Below the pieces are notes generated by a model. That model made no database searches and was not told where the DNA came from. It worked only from the letters and a program-made list of their open reading frames with translations. This document shows positions 59,549 through 64,000 of a DNA stretch of 64,000 nt, one piece after another. Within the stretch, counting starts at the first letter, position 1. Each line of letters starts with the position of its first letter. The DNA is from Panacibacter microcysteis (GTDB lineage: Bacteria; Bacteroidota; Bacteroidia; Chitinophagales; Chitinophagaceae). The stretch spans positions 1,488,001-1,552,000 of the forward strand of contig NZ_JADWYR010000001.1 in the NCBI RefSeq assembly GCF_015831355.1, read 5' to 3'. A program made the translations under genes and the position numbers.

Positions 59549-60175
59549 ATGAAAAAAATGATCTTTTCTTTTTTGCTGCTGGCTTCAGCATCGGTAATGG
59601 CGCAAAGCGACAAGTACGAAGCTGCTATGAAAAAATCCATTACAGCTTTAGACAGCGCCAAAACCGCGCTGGAATTTCAAACAGCCGCTGCATCTTTTGA
59701 GCGCATTGGCGATGCAGAAAAAACACAGTGGCTGCCTTTTTATTATGCCGGCCTGGCTTATGCCACACTCGGCTGGGTAGATCAAACAGCAGATAAAGAT
59801 GCAAACGCCGCCAAAATAAAGACACTGTGCGATAAGGCCGAAGCCATAGAGAAAAATGCGGAAATATATGCGCTGCGCAATATGGCTGCCACACAGCAAA
59901 TGATTGTAGACCCGCAAAGCCGCTGGATGACGTACGGCCAGGAAGCTTCGGCTGCACTTGACAAGGGTATACAGCTAGACCCTAATAACCCAAGACTTTA
60001 TTACCTGCAGGGTATGAGCATTTTTAACACACCTGAGCAATTTGGCGGTGGTAAGGCAAAAGCAAAACCTGTATTGCAAAAAGCAGTAGACCTGTATAAT
60101 GCAGAACAACCAAAACCATTGTACCCGCATTGGGGCAAAGAGCAGGCTGTGCAGGCATTGGCACAATGCCAGTAA
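59549..60175 (+). CDS. Secreted TPR-like protein
   Basis: A 208-residue precursor with signal peptide MKKMIFSFLLLASASVMAQ. It is followed by helical repeats that resemble tetratricopeptide repeats (for example WLPFYYAGLAYATLGWVDQ, AALDKGIQLDPNNPRLYYLQGMSIF and KAKPVLQKAVDLY). No enzyme motif. It probably acts as a protein-binding scaffold in the periplasm. A 70-residue upstream extension consists of repeat sequence and is rejected; the ATG at 59549 is used. Confidence 0.75.
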   Translation: MKKMIFSFLLLASASVMAQSDKYEAAMKKSITALDSAKTALEFQTAAASFERIGDAEKTQWLPFYYAGLAYATLGWVDQTADKDANAAKIKTLCDKAEAIEKNAEIYALRNMAATQQMIVDPQSRWMTYGQEASAALDKGIQLDPNNPRLYYLQGMSIFNTPEQFGGGKAKAKPVLQKAVDLYNAEQPKPLYPHWGKEQAVQALAQCQ

Positions 60176-60238
60176 AACCATGCAGGGGCAATACTGTTAC
60201 AATTGCTCCTGTTTTCATTTCAACACATACATATTTCT

Positions 60239-60847
60239 ATGATGGCGCAAGGTGACCAGGAGTTTACTCCGCAACAAAGTCTGCAACTGATTGAAAGTAT
60301 CATCAACCGTGCAAAAGACAATTTTGCCGAACGTGGCTTTATGTACCTGGTTTGGGGCTGGGCTGTGTTTATACTAAGTCTTGTACAATTTGTGTTGCTG
60401 CATTTTTACCAGTACCCCAAACATTATATGGTATGGATGTGCTCCTGGCTGGTACTGGCATACCATGTATTGTACATGCGTAAAAAAGCAAGGACACAAA
60501 CAGTCCGCACATATACAGACTACATCATCAGCTATGTATGGATCACCTTTATCATCATGCTTTTCCTGCTGGGTTTTTTGCTGGGCAGGTTACTGGGCGG
60601 CGATTATTTTTATCATATCAATCCCATTTTGCTTGCACTGTATGGCATGCCCGTGTTTCTTACAGGTATTATCATGCGGTTTACACCACTTATTGTTGGT
60701 GCCGTAAGCTGTTGGGTGCTTTCTGTAGTAACGACTTTCATAGAAATCTACGACTACCAGTTTTTAATGTTGCCGGTGGCCATGCTTGTTGCGTGGATCA
60801 TTCCCGGTTATTTACTAAAAGCGAAGTACAATAAACAAAATGCATAA
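60239..60847 (+). CDS. Four- to six-helix membrane protein, paralogue 1
   Basis: A 202-residue protein with an N-terminal amphipathic stretch FTPQQSLQLIESIINRAKDNFAERG followed by about six membrane helices. It shares the opening pattern Q-x-SLQLI-x4-I-x2-AK-x2-F-x-E-x-G with the next gene and so is a tandem paralogue. I recognise the family only as an uncharacterised group in Bacteroidota, often next to a small winged-helix regulator. No catalytic motif. The ATG at 60239 or 60242 is the start. It stops 2 bases before the next gene. Confidence 0.75.
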   Translation: MMAQGDQEFTPQQSLQLIESIINRAKDNFAERGFMYLVWGWAVFILSLVQFVLLHFYQYPKHYMVWMCSWLVLAYHVLYMRKKARTQTVRTYTDYIISYVWITFIIMLFLLGFLLGRLLGGDYFYHINPILLALYGMPVFLTGIIMRFTPLIVGAVSCWVLSVVTTFIEIYDYQFLMLPVAMLVAWIIPGYLLKAKYNKQNA

Positions 60848-60849
60848 CT

Positions 60850-61449
60850 ATGGCACAGGAAAAACAACTTAGTAACCAGGAAAGCCTGCAGCTTATCAAT
60901 CGTATGATACATGAAGCCAAAGGTTATTTTTATGAAAGTGGTATTGGTGCACTGGTTTATGGTTTCAGTATTATTGCCTGCAGCATACTGGCATGGCTGA
61001 GAGATGCGCAAATGATCACCTTTCCGTTTCATCCTTTTTACATGCTTATACCAGTATTTTTTGTGCAGTCTTTTATACAGGTAAAGGAAGAAAAAAAGAA
61101 GCAGGCAAAAACTTTTACCGATGAGGCTATTGATTATGTATGGGTGGGTTATTTTCTTGCAGTGTTTACCAGTTTTACAGCGGCCTTTGCGGGCTATAAC
61201 TATGCAATAATTTCCTTTGTACTTATTCTTACAGGCCTGGCGGCCTTTCTTACCGGTGCTTTGTCGAAGTTCCGGTATCACATAGTGGCAGCGATCATTA
61301 CGTGGCTGTTGGCGGCTTTTTCATTCTTTGTGCAAAACGCCAATATTTACCTGCTGCTTGGCGGTGCCGCGCTGCTGGTATGGGTTATTCCGGGTTTTAT
61401 TTTAAATAGCATGTTTAGAAAACAACAAAAGATGGTTGCCCGGGCGTAG
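60850..61449 (+). CDS. Membrane protein, paralogue 2
   Basis: A 199-residue protein with the same opening as its neighbour (SNQESLQLINRMIHEAKGYFYESG) and about six membrane helices. It also shares a cytoplasmic loop with KAKTFTDEAIDYVWVGYF, comparable to VRTYTDYIISYVWITF in paralogue 1. It likely forms a heteromer with paralogue 1, since the genes are contiguous. It is followed 28 bases later by a winged-helix regulator. Function unknown. Confidence 0.75.
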   Translation: MAQEKQLSNQESLQLINRMIHEAKGYFYESGIGALVYGFSIIACSILAWLRDAQMITFPFHPFYMLIPVFFVQSFIQVKEEKKKQAKTFTDEAIDYVWVGYFLAVFTSFTAAFAGYNYAIISFVLILTGLAAFLTGALSKFRYHIVAAIITWLLAAFSFFVQNANIYLLLGGAALLVWVIPGFILNSMFRKQQKMVARA

Positions 61450-61477
61450 GTTTAATCGCAGATGAAAATTAAAGCGG

Positions 61478-61774
61478 ATGTTTAAAGAACTGGATCCCAT
61501 ATTGCATTCTCAGCTAAGACTGGCGGTTATGAGTTTACTCATCAGCGTAAAGGAGGCCGACTTTACATTCATTAAAGAAAAGACGAATGCAACAGCGGGT
61601 AACCTGAGTGTGCAGGTGCAGAAATTAAAAGAAGCAGGCTATATTGAAGTCATCAAAGAATTTAAGGATAACTATCCTAAAACCACGTGTAAAATAACGC
61701 CGCAGGGCATTACTGCTTTTGAAGAATATGTAAAAGCGCTGCAGCAATACCTGCAACTGGGCCAGAAAAAATAA
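61478..61774 (+). CDS. Winged-helix transcription regulator
   Basis: A 98-residue DNA-binding protein with a winged helix-turn-helix (LRLAVMSLLISVKEADFTFIKEKTNATAGNLSVQVQKLKEAGYIEV). A wing with KTTCKITPQGITAFEEYVKALQ closes it. It is of the MarR/PadR-like small type. It is third in a compact operon with two membrane paralogues and is the likely regulator of that unit. The effector is unknown. Confidence 0.85.
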   Translation: MFKELDPILHSQLRLAVMSLLISVKEADFTFIKEKTNATAGNLSVQVQKLKEAGYIEVIKEFKDNYPKTTCKITPQGITAFEEYVKALQQYLQLGQKK

Positions 61775-61777
61775 ACG

Positions 61778-62179
61778 TTACTGTATACCCTGGCAAAGTT
61801 CTATTAATACACCATTTGTGCCTTTGGGGTGCAGAAAGCAAACAAGCTTATTGTCTGCGCCCTTTCTGGGTACTTCATTCAGCACCTGGAAACCCTCGGC
61901 CATCAGGCGTTTTATTTCCTTCTCTATGTTTTCCACTTCAAAAGCTATATGGTGCATCCCTTCCCCCTTTCGTTCAATAAATTTCGCAATTACGCTGTTC
62001 TCATCCGGGCTTTCCAATAGTTCAATTTTTGTCTCCCCTTTTTGAAAGAAAGCAGTGTTTACTTTTTCACTTTCCACAGATTCCATTTTATAACAGGGGG
62101 TATTTAACAACTTTTCGAACAACGGAATAGATATAGAAAGGTCTTTTACTGCAATGCCAATGTGTTCTGCTCTTAACAT
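61778..62179 (-). CDS. mce: Methylmalonyl-CoA epimerase
   Basis: A 133-residue vicinal-oxygen-chelate protein that interconverts the two epimers of methylmalonyl-CoA in propionate metabolism. Sequence marks: MLRAEHIGIAVKDL, QKGETKIELLESPDENSVIAKFIERKGEGMHHIAFEVENIE and GTNGVLIELCQ, which hold the metal-binding His and Glu residues. The start is the ATG at 62179; the frame to 62254 adds 25 unrelated residues. The mutase genes are not in this window. Confidence 0.92.
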   Translation of the reverse strand: MLRAEHIGIAVKDLSISIPLFEKLLNTPCYKMESVESEKVNTAFFQKGETKIELLESPDENSVIAKFIERKGEGMHHIAFEVENIEKEIKRLMAEGFQVLNEVPRKGADNKLVCFLHPKGTNGVLIELCQGIQ

Positions 62180-62253
62180 GTTAAAGTGGTTTTCGATATA
62201 CGTAAATAGGTTTTGTAAAACCCTGCCGGAACTAAAAGTAGAACCATTTGGCA

Positions 62254-62261
62254 TAAATTTG
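62254..62261 (+). promoter_or_regulatory. -7 promoter box of the cysteine desulfurase
   Basis: TAAATTTG matches TAnnTTTG exactly, 28 bases before the start codon of the desulfurase. Confidence 0.55.
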
Positions 62262-62289
62262 TTACAAGACGTACAAACAAATTCTTCGC

Positions 62290-63495
62290 ATGCTAAAGTT
62301 GCCTGTATACCTGGATTATAATGCTACCACACCTGTCGATCCCAGGGTGCTTGAGGCCATGTTGCCATACTTTACGCAACATTTTGGTAATGCTGCCAGT
62401 CGCAACCATGCATTTGGGTGGGAAGCGGAAGAAGCAGTTGACTACGCACGTGAACAGGTGGCAAAACTGGTGGGTGCAGAAACGAAAGAAATCATTTTTA
62501 CCAGCGGCGCTACCGAGTCAGACAACCTTGCAATAAAGGGTGTCTTTGAAATGTATGCCGGCAAAGGCAATCACATTATTACCTGCGTTACAGAACACAA
62601 GGCCGTATTAGATACCTGTAACCACCTGGAAAAACTTGGAGCTTCCGTAACCTGCCTGCCGGTACACGAAGATGGACTGATTGACCCTGCAGAACTGGAA
62701 GCCGCCATAAGGCCTGAAACAATCCTTATTGCAATCATGTATGCCAACAACGAGATTGGTGTATTGCAACCCGTAAAGGAAATAAGTGCAATTGCCAGGA
62801 AACATGGCGTACTATTTTTTACAGATGCCACACAGGCTGTGGGCAAAATTCCGGTAAATGTGCAGGAAGATGGTATAGACATAATGGCTTTTTCCGCACA
62901 CAAGATTTACGGGCCCAAAGGTGTTGGCGCCTTATATGTGCGCAGGAAGAGCCCGCGTGTAAGGCTTACTGCGCAAATGGATGGCGGCGGGCACGAGCGG
63001 GGCATGCGCAGTGGTACACTCAACGTGCCGGGTATTGTAGGGCTTGGTAAAGCCTGTGAGCTCTGCAGGCTGGAAATGGGTGAAGAAAGTAAACGCTTAA
63101 AAGCATTAAGGGATAATCTGGAAGATGCATTGCTCGGCCTGGAAGCCACGCAGTTAAATGGCCACAAAGAACAACGTCTGCCGCACCTGTCAAACATTTC
63201 ATTTAAGTATATAGAAGGCGAAGCGCTGATCATGAGTTTTAGCAAATACATGGCGTTGTCAACAGGTTCTGCATGCACCTCTGCCTCTATGGAACCCAGC
63301 TATGTATTAAAGGCGTTGGGTAATACAGATGAAACAGCACATGCATCCTTACGTTTCGGGCTGGGCCGTTTTACCACGGCAGAAGAGGTAGCGTTTGCCA
63401 TAGAGCAAATAACTGCAGCTGTAAATAAGCAGCGCGAATTAAGCCCCACATGGGAAATGTATAAAGAAGGTGCCAGGCTTAATTCCGTGGAATAA
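62290..63495 (+). CDS. iscS: Cysteine desulfurase
   Basis: A 401-residue PLP enzyme that takes sulfur from cysteine for Fe-S clusters and tRNA modification. It shows the group I pattern: [27 protein letters not shown], the PLP-binding Lys in [16 protein letters not shown] and the catalytic Cys in [11 protein letters not shown] within a long flexible loop. The start at ATG 62290 gives the standard N terminus. A terminator follows. No iscU or iscA is adjacent, so it may be a stand-alone NifS/IscS enzyme. Confidence 0.93.
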   Translation: MLKLPVYLDYNATTPVDPRVLEAMLPYFTQHFGNAASRNHAFGWEAEEAVDYAREQVAKLVGAETKEIIFTSGATESDNLAIKGVFEMYAGKGNHIITCVTEHKAVLDTCNHLEKLGASVTCLPVHEDGLIDPAELEAAIRPETILIAIMYANNEIGVLQPVKEISAIARKHGVLFFTDATQAVGKIPVNVQEDGIDIMAFSAHKIYGPKGVGALYVRRKSPRVRLTAQMDGGGHERGMRSGTLNVPGIVGLGKACELCRLEMGEESKRLKALRDNLEDALLGLEATQLNGHKEQRLPHLSNISFKYIEGEALIMSFSKYMALSTGSACTSASMEPSYVLKALGNTDETAHASLRFGLGRFTTAEEVAFAIEQITAAVNKQRELSPTWEMYKEGARLNSVE

Positions 63496-63551
63496 AAATG
63501 ACACCGCAGGTGTCTGTAACAAGCAAGGGTTGTAAGTGAACATACAAAACT

Positions 63552-63579
63552 GCCGGAGTATGAAACCTCCGGCTTTTTT
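63552..63579 (+). terminator. Terminator after the cysteine desulfurase gene
   Basis: A 7-bp stem GCCGGAG/CTCCGGC with an 8-base loop is followed by six T. Confidence 0.9.
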
Positions 63580-63614
63580 ATGGTATTAGCAACACTTTGA
63601 ATGTGTATTTCTTA

Positions 63615-63622
63615 TAGCTTTG
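63615..63622 (+). promoter_or_regulatory. Candidate -7 promoter box of gldF
   Basis: TAGCTTTG matches TAnnTTTG exactly and lies just before the start codon, implying a near-leaderless transcript or a start at the second ATG. Confidence 0.45.
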
Positions 63623-63626
63623 ATGC

Positions 63627-64000
63627 ATGTGGATGATCTGCACAAAAGAATGGCGACAGTTTTTCAGTTCTCTTTCAGGTTATATAGCAATGATCGTATT
63701 CCTGTTGCTCTGCGGGCTCATGTTGTTCGTATTTCCCGATACCAGCCTGCTCGATTTTGGCTATGCTTCACTCAACGGTTTTTTTGAGATTGCCCCGTGG
63801 ATATTACTTTTCCTTGTACCTACCGTAACCATGCGCAGCCTGTCAGATGAATACAAAGGCGGCACCTTTGAGCTACTCAAAACAATGCCATTAAAACCAT
63901 CGCAGATTGTTTGGGGCAAATTCTTTGGCGCATTGCTTATTGTTGCACTTACACTTGTACCAACAGTTATCTACGCATTTTCCCTGCAGGTACTCAGCGC
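63627..64000 (+). CDS. gldF: Gliding motility ABC permease GldF (partial, runs off the window)
   Basis: The first about 124 residues of an ABC transporter permease. MWMICTKEWRQFFSSLSGY, then VFPDTSLLDFGYASLNGFFEIAPWILLFLVPTVTMRSLSDEYKGGTFELL match GldF of the Bacteroidota gliding system. GldF works with GldG and the ATPase GldA and is tied to gliding and type IX secretion, which agrees with the sorting tail of the metalloprotease here. ATGs at 63627 and 63633 are both possible; the first aligns best. The gene is cut by the window end. Confidence 0.9.
   Translation, partial: MWMICTKEWRQFFSSLSGYIAMIVFLLLCGLMLFVFPDTSLLDFGYASLNGFFEIAPWILLFLVPTVTMRSLSDEYKGGTFELLKTMPLKPSQIVWGKFFGALLIVALTLVPTVIYAFSLQVLS

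Noticed and set aside
58512-59591. A 359-residue minus-strand open frame over the TonB receptor gene
   Set aside because: It is antisense to a well-supported receptor, Cys/His/Ile-rich, without domains, and crosses the repeat pair AA-BB.

Overview
The window is chromosomal DNA from a Bacteroidota, most likely a member of the Chitinophagaceae. Evidence for this is the family content (type III glutamine synthetase, GldF, a secreted metalloprotease with a type IX secretion tail, FISUMP and DUF3078 proteins, a TonB-dependent receptor with an N-terminal carboxypeptidase-like domain). Several genes are also preceded by the Bacteroidota promoter form TTTG-N19/20-TAnnTTTG, and Shine-Dalgarno sequences are weak. 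The content is mostly housekeeping. I see no prophage, insertion sequence, CRISPR array or rRNA.

Layout. 1-12 kb: acyltransferase, a FabH-like synthase, OmpA proteins, a beta-CASP hydrolase, and tandem type II and type III glutamine synthetases. 12-24 kb: phosphatidylserine decarboxylase, a glycosyltransferase, a 7TM histidine kinase with its regulator, a sugar dehydrogenase, an ABC exporter, rbfA-mtgA, a nucleotidase and a serine hydrolase. 24-36 kb: secreted and envelope proteins (heme/LRR protein, NHL protein, metalloprotease, FISUMP lipoprotein, DUF3078 barrel, GH20 enzyme), an Lrp regulator and an unusual tRNA-like RNA. 36-50 kb: gatB with a TlpA-like gene, a NadR-like kinase, acpP-fabF-rnc, an antiporter, half a transketolase, a WecA-like transferase and frr. 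50-64 kb: a LytS/LytR system, an intradiol dioxygenase, a pirin-like pair, rpoN, a TonB receptor, a two-membrane-protein plus regulator operon, an epimerase, a cysteine desulfurase and the start of gldF.

The strongest unexplained signal is a family of about 52-base interspersed repeats. I count 28 copies, all intergenic. One end carries a core ending in CAAC (three sequence types) and the other ends in GCCGGCTACA. In 20 of 28 copies the GCCGG end faces the 3' end of a gene. Six intergenic regions hold two copies in inverted, head-to-head orientation, and in all six the two copies are of different types. Many 5'-extended open frames start inside these repeats, so I moved several gene starts downstream.

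The second signal is a 171-base tRNA-like RNA at 32132-32302. It has a full 7-bp acceptor stem, a leucine-like D arm and a perfect T arm. Its anticodon loop lacks U33 and a purine at 37, its variable arm is about 100 bases and can form a 12-bp helix, and a strong terminator follows it. All functional calls come from reading sequence and family knowledge; no database search was run.
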